This document shows positions 53,391-62,318 of a stretch of DNA of 64,000 bases, piece after piece. The position numbers and the translations under genes were made by a program. Every line of letters begins with the position of its first letter. Position 1 is the stretch's first letter. The notes under the pieces were generated by a model. That model did no database searches. It was not told where the DNA came from and saw only the letters and a list, made by a program, of their open reading frames with translations. This DNA is from CAYVTV01 sp964526475 (GTDB taxonomy: Bacteria; Bacteroidota; Bacteroidia; Bacteroidales; GCA-2748055): contig CAZGKF010000008.1 of assembly GCA_964526475.1 (NCBI GenBank), positions 1 to 64,000 on the forward strand. Reading direction: 5' to 3'.

Positions 53391-54148
53391 GAACGTAAAT
53401 GCAGTAATCCTTCGTGGGAAGTCAGATCCACCCTCACAGGAACAACCGAGACATAATTGTTTTTCAGGGCATATTCATCGGTATCTTCTGCGTCTTCCTC
53501 CTGGTTAAAATAACTTCCTGTAAGCCAATAATATTCTCCATTATAGGGATCCACGCGTTTAATAAATTCCTCTTTCCAGCTTCCCTTTGTCTGCCTGCAG
53601 ATTTTAATACCCTTTAAATCCATAAAATCACTTGCAGGAATATTGACATTCAGACATATTCCTTCCGGAAGTCCATACTTTATTGTATTTTCAATTAATT
53701 TCCCGGCAATTTTATTTGCAGCAGAAAAATCAGCATCCGGGTTGAAATCGAGTAGGGAAAATCCAAGCGATGGGATCATGTTAACACAACCTTCCATAGC
53801 AACAGCCATAGTTCCGGAATAAATGATACTTGCCGAGGAATTTGAGCCATGGTTTATTCCTGCCAGTACCAGATCAGGCGTACTTGAAGCAAGCTGGTTT
53901 AAAGCCAGTTTAACACAGTCAACGGGAGTTCCCTGGCAGCTGAATATTTTCAACCCTTTTTCCTCTTGTATTTTTTTTGCCCGTAAAGGAGTTTTTATTG
54001 TAATGGCATGCGACATTCCAGACATCGGTTCCGCCGGTGCTGCAACTAAAACATCTCCGAATTCGCGTGATACTTCAATAAGATTTTTTAAGCCCTTCGC
54101 TTCAATCCCGTCATCATTGGAAACAAGTATGAGTTTTTTACCTTTCAA
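53360..54148 (-). CDS. surE: 5'/3'-nucleotidase SurE
   Basis: 262 residues. The metal-binding motif VSNDDGIEAKGLKNL near the N-terminus, SGMSHAITIK, GTPVDCVKLALNQL and the later GINHGSNSSASIIYSGTMAV are the standard SurE motifs. It removes phosphate from nucleoside monophosphates in the cytoplasm. It is the first gene of the surE-lpxB-spoIID cluster; its promoter must lie in the ~400-bp space shared with the divergent pheT gene. Confidence 0.96.
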   Translation of the reverse strand: MKGKKLILVSNDDGIEAKGLKNLIEVSREFGDVLVAAPAEPMSGMSHAITIKTPLRAKKIQEEKGLKIFSCQGTPVDCVKLALNQLASSTPDLVLAGINHGSNSSASIIYSGTMAVAMEGCVNMIPSLGFSLLDFNPDADFSAANKIAGKLIENTIKYGLPEGICLNVNIPASDFMDLKGIKICRQTKGSWKEEFIKRVDPYNGEYYWLTGSYFNQEEDAEDTDEYALKNNYVSVVPVRVDLTSHEGLLHLRSWDLNTIWEK

Positions 54149-54229
54149 CTTTTTCTGTCTTAAAAATATTTTTTAACGCCTTATGCGATTTAATTTTGAG
54201 TCTGCCGTTATAATTACTTAAATATTGAT

Positions 54230-54278
54230 AATCATTAGTCCGGTAAATATTTTGATATTTTACCGGACCATAGTGATT
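54230..54278. promoter_or_regulatory. Long inverted repeat between surE and pheT
   Basis: A perfect 10-bp stem GTCCGGTAAA/TTTACCGGAC (54238-54247 with 54259-54268) is extended by an outer AATCA/TGATT pairing (54230-54234 with 54274-54278). It lies ~80 bp upstream of surE and 270 bp upstream of pheT, in a divergent promoter region, so it could be an operator or a processed leader hairpin. The rest of the 399-bp gap holds no gene; it has a TTGTGGAGAC...TTGTGCC-type sequence near 54345-54385. Confidence 0.45.
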
Positions 54279-54512
54279 GATAATGTCAATATTATTCATA
54301 AAACGAAGAATCCAAAATTTTTAACTATCAGAAAACTTTCCTTTGTGGAGACTATGTGATTTTGTGCCATTGTGTCCCAAAATAACTTTCCGGATTACCT
54401 CAAGTTAAAGTTTTTGCAAAAATACGCAAATTAGCAGAAAAAGCAAGAATGATTCTTCCATCCGGGAATAAATACCGGAGTTCACTATATAAAATATTTT
54501 AACATATTTTAC

Positions 54513-54520
54513 TACTTTTG
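54513..54520 (+). promoter_or_regulatory. Possible -7 promoter element of pheT
   Basis: TACTTTTG fits the TAnnTTTG consensus of Bacteroidota promoters and lies 27 bp before the pheT start. No convincing TTTG at -33 was found. Confidence 0.35.
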
Positions 54521-54547
54521 ACCATTTAATAAACAGAGTATTTAGCT

Positions 54548-56995
54548 ATGAAAATCTCTTATGAATGGCTGAAGGATTATATTGATTACCTGCCTTCACC
54601 GCTGGAAACCGCTGATATACTTACCAGCATCGGTTTAGAAGTGGAAAGCATTGAGAATTTCTCTAATGTTAAAGGAGGACTGAAAGGGGTTGTTGTGGGA
54701 GAAGTTGTGAGTTGTGAAAAACATCCTGATGCTGATAAACTCAGTTTGACAAAAGTCGATATTGGCACTGGTGAACTGGTATCAATAGTATGCGGTGCCC
54801 CTAACATTAAAAAAGAACAGAAAGTGCCGGTAGCAACTATTGGTGCAGTAATTTATAAAGGTAATGAAAGCTTCACCATCGGAAAAACCAAAATAAGAGG
54901 ACAGGTTTCAGAAGGAATGATCTGCGCTGAGGATGAACTTGGACTCGGAGATGACCACAACGGGATCATGGTTCTTAACCCCGATGCTAAACCCGGGATG
55001 CCCGCTTCTGAATATTTTCAAATTTATACCGACACGGTTTTTGAGATAGGTATCACCCCCAACCGTATTGACGGAGCTTCCCATTATGGGGTAGTAAGGG
55101 ACCTTGCTGCGTTTTTAGGCAAAGAGAGAACTGTTCATTTGAAAAGAGTAAGTATTGAGAACTTCAAAAAAGATAACGATGATCTTCCGATCGAAATAGA
55201 AATTTCAGATAAAGAAGGATGTAAAAGATATGCCGGGATCAGTTTAACCGGAGTTGAAATAAAAAATTCCCCTTTATGGATGCAAAACCGGCTCAGGGCA
55301 ATAGGTTTAAAACCTATTAATAATGTGGTGGATATTACTAATTATGTCCTGCATGAAACAGGTCAGCCCTTGCATTCTTTTGATGCAGATAAAATTAAGG
55401 GAAGAAAAATAATTGTAAAAACCCTTCTGGAGAATACCAGCTTAATATGTCTCGATGAGCAGGAAAGAAAACTATCGGAGGAAGACCTTATTGTTTGCAA
55501 TGAGGAAGCAGGTATGGCCATTGCCGGTGTTTTTGGAGGGCTTGATTCAGGAGTTACAGAAAAAACAAAAAATGTTTTCCTGGAAAGTGCATGGTTTAAC
55601 CCGGTATATATAAGGCGGACATCCAGAAGACATATGCTGTATACCGACTCCTCCTTCAGATTTGAAAGAGGAGCTGACCCAAATATTACTTTGTACGCTT
55701 TGATAAGAGCTGCTCTTATGATGAAGGACATGGCAGGAGGAAAAATATCATCCGACATCATTGATGTGTATCCTGAACCTGTTCTCAATAAAAATTTATT
55801 TCTAAGCTTCCGGTACCTTTACCGGCTTACTGGTTCCGAGTTGGAAACCCCAATGCTTTTAAGGATATTAAGTTCACTGGATATTAAAATACTGGGGCAA
55901 TATGCAGAAGGTCTGCAACTTGAGATCCCGGCATACCGGGTTGATGTCACCAGACCTGCAGATGTTGTTGAAGAAATACTGAGGATATACGGATTCAATA
56001 ATATCCCGGTATCAGAAAACCTTAGCGCCTCTCTTTCATATCAGCAGAAACCAGATAAAGATAAGATCTTAAACATAGTTTCTGATCTGTTATCCTCTAA
56101 CGGTTTTAACGAAATCATGTCGAACTCACTTACAAAAGCATCTTACTATGATGCTGAGAATGAAGATGCTTCACTCGTGAGAATTTATAATCCTTTAAGC
56201 TCCGATCTGAACGGTATGAGGAAAAAGTTGCTTTTTGGCGGACTGGAAGCCATAGCTTATAATACCAACCGCCAGAATCCGGATCTCCGGTTATTTGAAT
56301 TCGGAAACATTTATTATAAAAATCCGGATGAGGTTAGTGAAAATTTACTCGGCAAATACAAAGAAGAAGAACGGCTGGCTTTATTTATCACTGGTGAGAT
56401 ACGTGAACAGGGATGGACAGAATCAGCAAAAATGTCAGATTTCTTCCATATGAAAGCCTATGTGGAACTTATCCTGAAAAGACTCGGCTTTATTCCTTCA
56501 AAACTGAATACAAAATATGCAGAAACCGACCATATTAATGAGGCATATGCGTATTCTGCCTCCGGAACCACCCTGGCCATTATGGGGAAAGTATCAGATA
56601 AACTTATAAAGCATTTTGATATAAAAAATGAGGTATTCTACGCCGAGCTTTTCTGGGGTAATATTTTGTCTGCTGTCGGGAGCCATATTACCCAATTCTC
56701 CGGTTTACCCAAATATCCGGAAGTAAGACGCGACCTCTCCATGATAATTGAAAATTCTGTTACTTTCGAAAACATTAGAAAAGCAACAGCAAAAGTCAAT
56801 AGTGATCTCATCAGAAAAATAAATCTTTTCGATGTATATGAAGACAGTAACATCGGAAAGGGTAAAAAATCCTATGCTGTAAGTTTTATTCTCAGGGATG
56901 ATTCTAAAACACTCACTGATAAAGAGATTGATAATATTATGGGGAAAATAAGTAAAATCCTGGAAAAAGAACTTGGCGCACAAATACGTTCATAA
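54548..56995 (+). CDS. pheT: Phenylalanine--tRNA ligase beta subunit
   Basis: 815 residues. Domain order as expected: N-terminal MKISYEWLKDYIDYLPSPLE; EMAP-like tRNA-binding domain (VVVGEVVSCEKHPDADKLSL); B3/B4 editing domain (NNVVDITNYVLHETGQPLHS); B5; catalytic-like core (VRIYNPLSSDLNGMRKKLL); and C-terminal FDX-ACB anticodon-binding domain (GLPKYPEVRRDLSMIIE). It forms the alpha2-beta2 enzyme with PheS, which is not in the window. It stands as a single gene, divergent from surE. Confidence 0.97.
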   Translation: MKISYEWLKDYIDYLPSPLETADILTSIGLEVESIENFSNVKGGLKGVVVGEVVSCEKHPDADKLSLTKVDIGTGELVSIVCGAPNIKKEQKVPVATIGAVIYKGNESFTIGKTKIRGQVSEGMICAEDELGLGDDHNGIMVLNPDAKPGMPASEYFQIYTDTVFEIGITPNRIDGASHYGVVRDLAAFLGKERTVHLKRVSIENFKKDNDDLPIEIEISDKEGCKRYAGISLTGVEIKNSPLWMQNRLRAIGLKPINNVVDITNYVLHETGQPLHSFDADKIKGRKIIVKTLLENTSLICLDEQERKLSEEDLIVCNEEAGMAIAGVFGGLDSGVTEKTKNVFLESAWFNPVYIRRTSRRHMLYTDSSFRFERGADPNITLYALIRAALMMKDMAGGKISSDIIDVYPEPVLNKNLFLSFRYLYRLTGSELETPMLLRILSSLDIKILGQYAEGLQLEIPAYRVDVTRPADVVEEILRIYGFNNIPVSENLSASLSYQQKPDKDKILNIVSDLLSSNGFNEIMSNSLTKASYYDAENEDASLVRIYNPLSSDLNGMRKKLLFGGLEAIAYNTNRQNPDLRLFEFGNIYYKNPDEVSENLLGKYKEEERLALFITGEIREQGWTESAKMSDFFHMKAYVELILKRLGFIPSKLNTKYAETDHINEAYAYSASGTTLAIMGKVSDKLIKHFDIKNEVFYAELFWGNILSAVGSHITQFSGLPKYPEVRRDLSMIIENSVTFENIRKATAKVNSDLIRKINLFDVYEDSNIGKGKKSYAVSFILRDDSKTLTDKEIDNIMGKISKILEKELGAQIRS

Positions 56996-57005
56996 TTTAA
57001 CCTGC

Positions 57006-57078
57006 CTTTGTTTTACCCATCTGACTTCCCCACCGGGCGAGTACCAAACAAAGGATAGAATTCTATATTAATTTGTTG
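57006..57078. repeat. Dispersed ~70-bp palindromic element, copy B
   Basis: It begins 11 bp after the pheT stop. Blocks CTTTGTTTTACCC, TCTGAC, ACCAAACAAAGG and AATTCTATATTAATT-TGTTG appear in the same order as at 21492-21562. Here the ends CCTTTGTTT and AAACAAAGG are perfectly complementary (9 bp), so it forms a hairpin and could end pheT transcripts. Confidence 0.55.
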
Positions 57079-57079
57079 T

Positions 57080-57200
57080 AATTTATATTAATAATGTGTT
57101 TAACCAAATATATGAAACTTTTATTCAACTGATTAAAGTCCCCCTTGGGGGATTTAGGGGTAGTGTTGAAATTTATATTAATAATGTGTTTAACCAAATA
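57080..57200. repeat. 31-bp direct repeat flanking a GC-rich palindrome
   Basis: An identical 31-bp AT-rich sequence containing TAATAATGTGTTTAACC occurs at 57080-57110 and 57170-57200, the second copy touching the WD40 gene start. Between them is a spacer with the palindrome CCCCCTTGGGGG followed by ATTTAGGGG, a type of dispersed sequence known from Bacteroidota. The arrangement looks like insertion of a repeat with duplication of the promoter-proximal target. Confidence 0.7.
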
Positions 57201-57201
57201 A

Positions 57202-58344
57202 ATGTCAATTATGAAACTACCGGGAATCATAATATTACTCTTAGGAATTTCTTTTAACTCTTTTACTCAGCCCGACCCGTATCTTATTAAAGATTTCCGG
57301 AAAGTGAATAGTGAAGTGCTATGTCTTGCATATTTTCCTGACGGAAAGACACTTCTTGCCGGGTTCAATGACGGATCTGCGAAAATTATTGACCTCGAAA
57401 ATGATGAAATTAAGCTTAGTGTTAAAGATCATTGGCAGGGAGTAGTTGCAGTTGATATGGATCCGGAAGCCAGGTTTTTCATCACTGCAGGTGACAAAAC
57501 AATAAAGGTATGGACTATTGATGGTGTTCTTGTACATAATATGACAGACCAGACGTCAACACTCTGGTCTGTTCATCTGGATAAATCCGGCAGATACCTT
57601 GTTGCCGGAGCTATAAGCAGAATTTTTAAACTTTTCGATGTTATTGAAGGTAAAAAATTAACCGATTATACTGATCATAAAGATGTTGTTATGGCCGCCC
57701 GTTTCAGTCCCGATGGCAAATTAATAGCCAGTGCTTCTCCAGGTATGCTGCGCATCAGGGAAGTAGAAACTGGTGAGATTATTTCAACACTTCCCTCCCA
57801 CCCCGAAGATATATACTCCCTTGCCTTTAGTCCCGACGGGGAAATGATTGCCAGTGCATCAAAGGATAAAACGATACGTTTGTATAACCTGAAAAAAAAT
57901 GAACAGATAGCTGAACTAAAGGGACATTTGAATTATGTTATGGATGTTGAGTTCTCACCCTGCGGCTATTACCTGCTGAGTTGTTCATTTGATCAGACCA
58001 TCAGACTCTGGGAAATACCAGGCGGAAAAACAATATATACTTTTATCGATCACAAATTGCAGCTTACTGATATTTGTATCAGTCCCGACGGAAAATCATT
58101 TGCTTCAGCATCCATGGACAAAACAATAAAAATCTGGAATCTTTCACCGGAAATATTTGTAGATTTTTACTATAGCAAGGAGATCAATGATGAATTAGGT
58201 AAGATCCATGAACTCCTTCCCCGACAAAGAGGCGAAAGTAAAACCGATTATGATGCGAGAATGTCTGAAGCCAAAGTTATCAGAGATAAAGTATATAGCA
58301 GGTATTATCAGAGGTATCTGGAAGAGAAAGGTTCGGGGAGATGA
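57202..58344 (+). CDS. Exported WD40-repeat protein
   Basis: 380 residues; a second ATG at 57211 (MKLPGIIILLLG) gives a cleaner signal peptide ending SFTQ. The body has about seven WD40 repeats, for example VVMAARFSPDGKLIASASPG, DIYSLAFSPDGEMIASASKD and TDICISPDGKSFASASMD, making a full propeller. A basic C-terminal helix (~325-380) with LLPRQRGESKTDYDARMSEA follows. Such exported propellers serve as binding scaffolds; the partner is not evident. A 31-bp direct repeat lies immediately before the start codon. The 183-bp space after it holds no gene. Confidence 0.85.
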   Translation: MSIMKLPGIIILLLGISFNSFTQPDPYLIKDFRKVNSEVLCLAYFPDGKTLLAGFNDGSAKIIDLENDEIKLSVKDHWQGVVAVDMDPEARFFITAGDKTIKVWTIDGVLVHNMTDQTSTLWSVHLDKSGRYLVAGAISRIFKLFDVIEGKKLTDYTDHKDVVMAARFSPDGKLIASASPGMLRIREVETGEIISTLPSHPEDIYSLAFSPDGEMIASASKDKTIRLYNLKKNEQIAELKGHLNYVMDVEFSPCGYYLLSCSFDQTIRLWEIPGGKTIYTFIDHKLQLTDICISPDGKSFASASMDKTIKIWNLSPEIFVDFYYSKEINDELGKIHELLPRQRGESKTDYDARMSEAKVIRDKVYSRYYQRYLEEKGSGR

Positions 58345-58527
58345 TTGGATATACCCCCTTCACTTTGCTAAGGAGGTCAAAGGAAACCTCAGCCGGAATA
58401 ATGTACTTACGGTAAGTTTTGAAAAATCAAGAAAAAGGAGAAATAGACAGAGACTCCACTAATTCCCCCGATAATAAATTTTGCTGATTAAAACAATTTG
58501 GCCAATTTTACGGTTCTAAATTAAAAA

Positions 58528-59907
58528 ATGAAAGATCTCACTAAGGGCCGGGAGGCGAAACTTATACTTTTCTTTGCGCTGCCAATGTTGCTTGGAAATA
58601 TCTTTCAGCAGTTATATAATGTAGTAGATAGCATAATTGTAGGTCGTGTTCTGGGTAAAGAAGCCCTTGCTGCTGTCGGTAATGCCTTTCCAATATTTTT
58701 CACTCTGATAGCTCTTATTATTGGTCTGGCATTTGGCGGAACTATAGTAATTTCCCAATATTTTGGCGCCAAAGACTATAAAAAGGTTAAGAAAGCCATT
58801 AGTACGCTGTATATTTTAATGTTCATTACAGCAGGGTTTCTTTCAATAGTAGGCCTGATTTTCACTGACAGTATTCTTCGGCTTGTAAAGATACCGGATG
58901 AACTGTTCCACGATGCAAGGATCTATATAAAAATATTTATAGGTGGATTAGTTGTCTTTTTTGGATATAATGGCACTGCTGCTATTCTGAGAGGGTTGGG
59001 CGATTCTAAAACCCCAATGGTATTCATGATTATATCGACAATCGTAAATATAGGTCTGGATCTGTTATTTATTCTTGTGTTTAAATGGGGTATTGCAGGT
59101 GTGGCCATAGCAACCATAATTTCACAGGGGGGAGCATTCCTTACTGCAGTATGGTATCTTAATAAATACCACAAATTCATAAGTATAAAAATAAAAGAGC
59201 TGGTTTTTGATAAGGAAATTTTCAAACAAACTGTGCAGATAGGATTACCTACCGGTTTGCAACAAACTTTTGTAGCGCTTGGCATGATGGCAATTCAGCG
59301 TATTGTGAATGAATTTGGCACTGATGTTATAGCCGGTTATGCTGTAGCAGGCAGGATAGATGCTATTGCCATGACTCCAGCAATGATCTTTTCTCAGGCT
59401 CTCGCAGCTTTTACAGGTCAGAACATAGGTGCAGGGAAAAAACACAGAGTAGCCTCCGGCCTGAGAGCTACCCTGCTTATGTCGTCTATGGTTGCAATGA
59501 TCATCACAACAACTGTAATCCTCTCAAGGCACGTTCTTATTGGCCTTTTTAATCAGGATCCTGAAGTCATACGCATTGGAAGTGAATACCTTGTTATTGT
59601 AAGCGGATGCTATCTTCTCTTTGCCGGCATGTTCTCTTACAATGGAGTAATGCGTGGTGCCGGAGATACTATAATCCCCATGTTTATAACACTCTTTGCA
59701 TTATGGATTATAAGGATTCCCGGAGCTTATTATTTATCCGGAATTATGGGAGAAACAGGAATCTGGTGGGCAGTCCCGATAGGCTGGTTTTCAGGACTCC
59801 TCTTATCAATTATATATTATAAAACCGGTAGATGGAAAACGAAAGTTATTGTTAAACCAGTTGTTATAGATCCCGTTGCTACTGCACCGGAAATCGAGAT
59901 TGAATAA
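58528..59907 (+). CDS. MATE-family efflux transporter
   Basis: 459 residues with twelve predicted membrane helices in two related halves. The N-terminus KLILFFALPMLLGNIFQQLY, then VDSIIVGRVLGKEALAAVGN and GLAFGGTIVISQYFGAKDYK are typical of the DinF/NorM-like MATE family; the second half starts at FKQTVQIGLPTGLQQTFVA and includes FTGQNIGAGKKHRVASG. It exports drugs or other cations in exchange for Na+ or H+ across the inner membrane. It has no operon partner. Confidence 0.95.
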   Translation: MKDLTKGREAKLILFFALPMLLGNIFQQLYNVVDSIIVGRVLGKEALAAVGNAFPIFFTLIALIIGLAFGGTIVISQYFGAKDYKKVKKAISTLYILMFITAGFLSIVGLIFTDSILRLVKIPDELFHDARIYIKIFIGGLVVFFGYNGTAAILRGLGDSKTPMVFMIISTIVNIGLDLLFILVFKWGIAGVAIATIISQGGAFLTAVWYLNKYHKFISIKIKELVFDKEIFKQTVQIGLPTGLQQTFVALGMMAIQRIVNEFGTDVIAGYAVAGRIDAIAMTPAMIFSQALAAFTGQNIGAGKKHRVASGLRATLLMSSMVAMIITTTVILSRHVLIGLFNQDPEVIRIGSEYLVIVSGCYLLFAGMFSYNGVMRGAGDTIIPMFITLFALWIIRIPGAYYLSGIMGETGIWWAVPIGWFSGLLLSIIYYKTGRWKTKVIVKPVVIDPVATAPEIEIE

Positions 59908-60037
59908 AAACCATTCCTGCTGGATTGGAAAAAATTAAACTATACTTAGCCTACTTTATTCTCATTAAGTATTATGAATTATTTAAATTTGCATAATAGT
60001 GAGGCAATAGTCACCAATCTAACCATATAGTAATACT

Positions 60038-60913
60038 ATGACAAAATCTATGACCGGTTTCGGAAAATCCGAAATGGTTCTCCCAGATAAAAAAATAAGC
60101 GTTGAGATTAAAACACTTAACAGCAAAAATACGGATATTACAGTAAAACTTCCTGCTGTTTACAGAAACCGTGAAATGGAAATAAGACAAATGGTAAGTG
60201 AAAAACTTGAACGCGGCAAGATTGATATTCTTATAATCCTTGAACTCAATGAAGGTATAACAACATCCGCTATTAATATTCCTGCAGTAAAATCTTATTA
60301 TAAGAAACTAGCTGCATTATCTGAAGAACTAAGCTTTGGTTCCGGCGAATATATCCTGTCATCTGTTCTTAACCTTCCGGATGCCATCATCACAAACCCC
60401 CCGGAACCTGAAGAGAAAGAATGGGATGTGATCTGTAACCTGATAAATACAGCGATTAGTGCAGCAGACAGATTCAGGTTACAGGAAGGAGAGGTTTTAA
60501 AGAATGATATTGTGAAAAGAATACATCTGATCCTCTCAAAACTTGATGAAGTGAAGCAATTTGAGAAACAAAGGATTGAAAAGATCAGGGAAAAGATTAT
60601 AAATGGATTGAAAGAATTGAATCTTCCCGAAGAATCCGATAAAAACCGTTTTGAACAGGAACTTATTTACTATATGGAAAAGCTTGATATTACAGAGGAA
60701 AAAGTAAGGCTTCGGAACCATTGTCAATATTTCCTTGAAACTATTAATTTTCATGAGCCTGTTGGCAAAAAACTGGGGTTTATTACCCAGGAAATAGGAC
60801 GGGAAATAAACACCCTGGGGTCAAAAGCATCAGACTATAATATTCAGAAGCTGGTTGTGGAGATGAAGGATGAACTGGAGAAGGTTAAAGAACAAGTGTT
60901 TAATCTGGTCTAG
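60038..60913 (+). CDS. yicC: YicC/YloC-family endoribonuclease
   Basis: 291 residues. The N-terminus TKSMTGFGKSE is the signature of the family, followed by VEIKTLNSKNTDITVKLPAV, and the C-terminus contains GKKLGFITQEIGREINTLGS and KASDYNIQKLVVEMKDELEK. YicC proteins are RNA-cleaving enzymes in the cytoplasm and are often encoded next to gmk, as here (144 bp apart). The gene pair yicC-gmk is a common arrangement across bacteria and supports the call. Confidence 0.95.
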   Translation: MTKSMTGFGKSEMVLPDKKISVEIKTLNSKNTDITVKLPAVYRNREMEIRQMVSEKLERGKIDILIILELNEGITTSAINIPAVKSYYKKLAALSEELSFGSGEYILSSVLNLPDAIITNPPEPEEKEWDVICNLINTAISAADRFRLQEGEVLKNDIVKRIHLILSKLDEVKQFEKQRIEKIREKIINGLKELNLPEESDKNRFEQELIYYMEKLDITEEKVRLRNHCQYFLETINFHEPVGKKLGFITQEIGREINTLGSKASDYNIQKLVVEMKDELEKVKEQVFNLV

Positions 60914-61057
60914 AAGGGGGAGATGTCCGGAATATTGGAGGGATCGGTGATAAAATTGAAGAATTGAGACAAGATTTTTCTGAAAAGGGAAATTGGAAGC
61001 CAGAAGTATAAAACTATAACTCAGGATAAACAATCATTTCATTACCCGGAAAAAATT

Positions 61058-61633
61058 ATGAAAGGTAAACTATTCATATTCTCAGCCCCCTCAGGTTCAG
61101 GAAAAACAACTATTGTAAGACATCTGCTCAAGACTTTCCCTGAACTTCAATTCTCGGTATCAGCCTGCAGCCGGGAAAAACGGGTCGGAGAAATCCACGG
61201 TAAGGATTATTATTTTCTAAAGGTCGATGAATTCAAAGAAAAAATAAGAAACGATGAATTCCTTGAGTGGGAAGAAGTTTATCCGGGTCAGTATTACGGA
61301 ACTCTGAAATCTGAACTCCAAAGAATATGGAACGCAGGCAAACATGTTATTTTCGATGTAGATGTAGTAGGTGGATTGAATCTCAGAAAACTATTCCCCT
61401 CCAACTCTCTTGCGGTTTTCATTCAGCCCCCTTCCCTGCAGGAACTGGAGAAAAGACTGAAAGCCAGGTCCACAGAAGCGGATGAATCATTGCGAAAGAG
61501 GATGGGAAAAGCAAAAACAGAAATGGAGCACGCTAAAGAATTTGATATTATATTGGTAAACGATAATCTTAAAAAAGCCCAGGATGAAGCGGTTAAGATA
61601 GTCAGTGACTTTATTGAAAACAATATTAAGTAA
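61058..61633 (+). CDS. gmk: Guanylate kinase
   Basis: 191 residues. P-loop SAPSGSGKTTIVRHLL near residue 8, then the GMP-binding SACSREKRVGEIHGKDYYFL and EWEEVYPGQYYGTLKSEL, and the lid segment with LEKRLKARSTEADESLRKRM. It phosphorylates GMP to GDP. It follows yicC and precedes nadD, a typical order. Start chosen at the ATG giving MKGKLFIFSAPSG, the standard beginning. Confidence 0.96.
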   Translation: MKGKLFIFSAPSGSGKTTIVRHLLKTFPELQFSVSACSREKRVGEIHGKDYYFLKVDEFKEKIRNDEFLEWEEVYPGQYYGTLKSELQRIWNAGKHVIFDVDVVGGLNLRKLFPSNSLAVFIQPPSLQELEKRLKARSTEADESLRKRMGKAKTEMEHAKEFDIILVNDNLKKAQDEAVKIVSDFIENNIK

Positions 61634-61639
61634 TAAAAG

Positions 61640-61712
61640 TTCCCGCTGATTTCGCGGATTTACGCTGATAAATACAAAATATTCTGCGATAATCTGCGCG
61701 ATCTGCGGGAAA
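61640..61712. repeat. Imperfect inverted repeat between gmk and nadD
   Basis: TCCCGCTGATTTCGCGGATT (from 61641) is almost the reverse complement of AATCTGCGCGATCTGCGGGA (61691-61710), giving a stem of ~28 bp with mismatches. It resembles a family of CCCGCAGATTTCGCAGAT-type dispersed repeats known to me from Bacteroidota intergenic regions. It fills nearly all of the 99-bp spacer. Confidence 0.6.
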
Positions 61713-61732
61713 AAATAAAAAAGAAAACAGAA

Positions 61733-62311
61733 ATGAAAATCGGATTGTTCTTCGGCACATATAACCCTATTCATACAGGTCATCTGGCTATTGCAAATTA
61801 TATGGTGGAATACACCGATATGAAACAGATCTGGTTTGTTGTTAGTCCACATAATCCACATAAACTTAAAGAAAGTCTTCTGGAGGATTACCACCGTTTA
61901 GAGATGGTTCATCTTGCAATTGACAATGATCAAAGGTTCAGGATATGTGATGTGGAATTTCGCATGCCTAAGCCTTCTTATACTATCGACACACTTGCTT
62001 ACCTTGAAGAAAAATTTCCCATGCATCAGTTTGCGCTTATACTGGGCTCTGACAACCTCAAAACTTTTCACAAATGGAAAAACCATAAAATGCTTGTGAA
62101 AAAATTCAAAAGATATGTTTACCCACGTATTGGGGATATAAATGAAGAAATTCTGCAACACGAAAACATTCAACTTGTATCTGCCCCGCGTATGGAGATA
62201 TCCTCAAGTTTTATACGCCTTGCTATTTCAGAAGGAAAAGATGTAAAATTCTTCCTGCCTCCCAAAGTGCATGCTTACATTGAGAAAATGTATTTCTACA
62301 GGGGTAAATAG
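61733..62311 (+). CDS. nadD: Nicotinate-nucleotide adenylyltransferase
   Basis: 192 residues. The nucleotidyltransferase motif GTYNPIHTGHLAIA with HxGH is near residue 10, SPHNPHK follows, and the C-terminal ISSSFIRLAISEGKDVKFFL is the second family motif. It adenylates nicotinate mononucleotide in NAD synthesis. It follows gmk on the same strand, and its stop lies 7 bp from the stop of the convergent oxidoreductase gene; an ATAGTT/AACTAT hairpin (62308-62322) spans the junction. Confidence 0.95.
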   Translation: MKIGLFFGTYNPIHTGHLAIANYMVEYTDMKQIWFVVSPHNPHKLKESLLEDYHRLEMVHLAIDNDQRFRICDVEFRMPKPSYTIDTLAYLEEKFPMHQFALILGSDNLKTFHKWKNHKMLVKKFKRYVYPRIGDINEEILQHENIQLVSAPRMEISSSFIRLAISEGKDVKFFLPPKVHAYIEKMYFYRGK

Positions 62312-62318
62312 TTAAAAA

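Noticed and set aside
58345..58527. Possible small gene after the WD40 gene
   Set aside because: The open frame there (to 58462) only overlaps the WD40 3' end in another phase and yields a basic, motif-free product.
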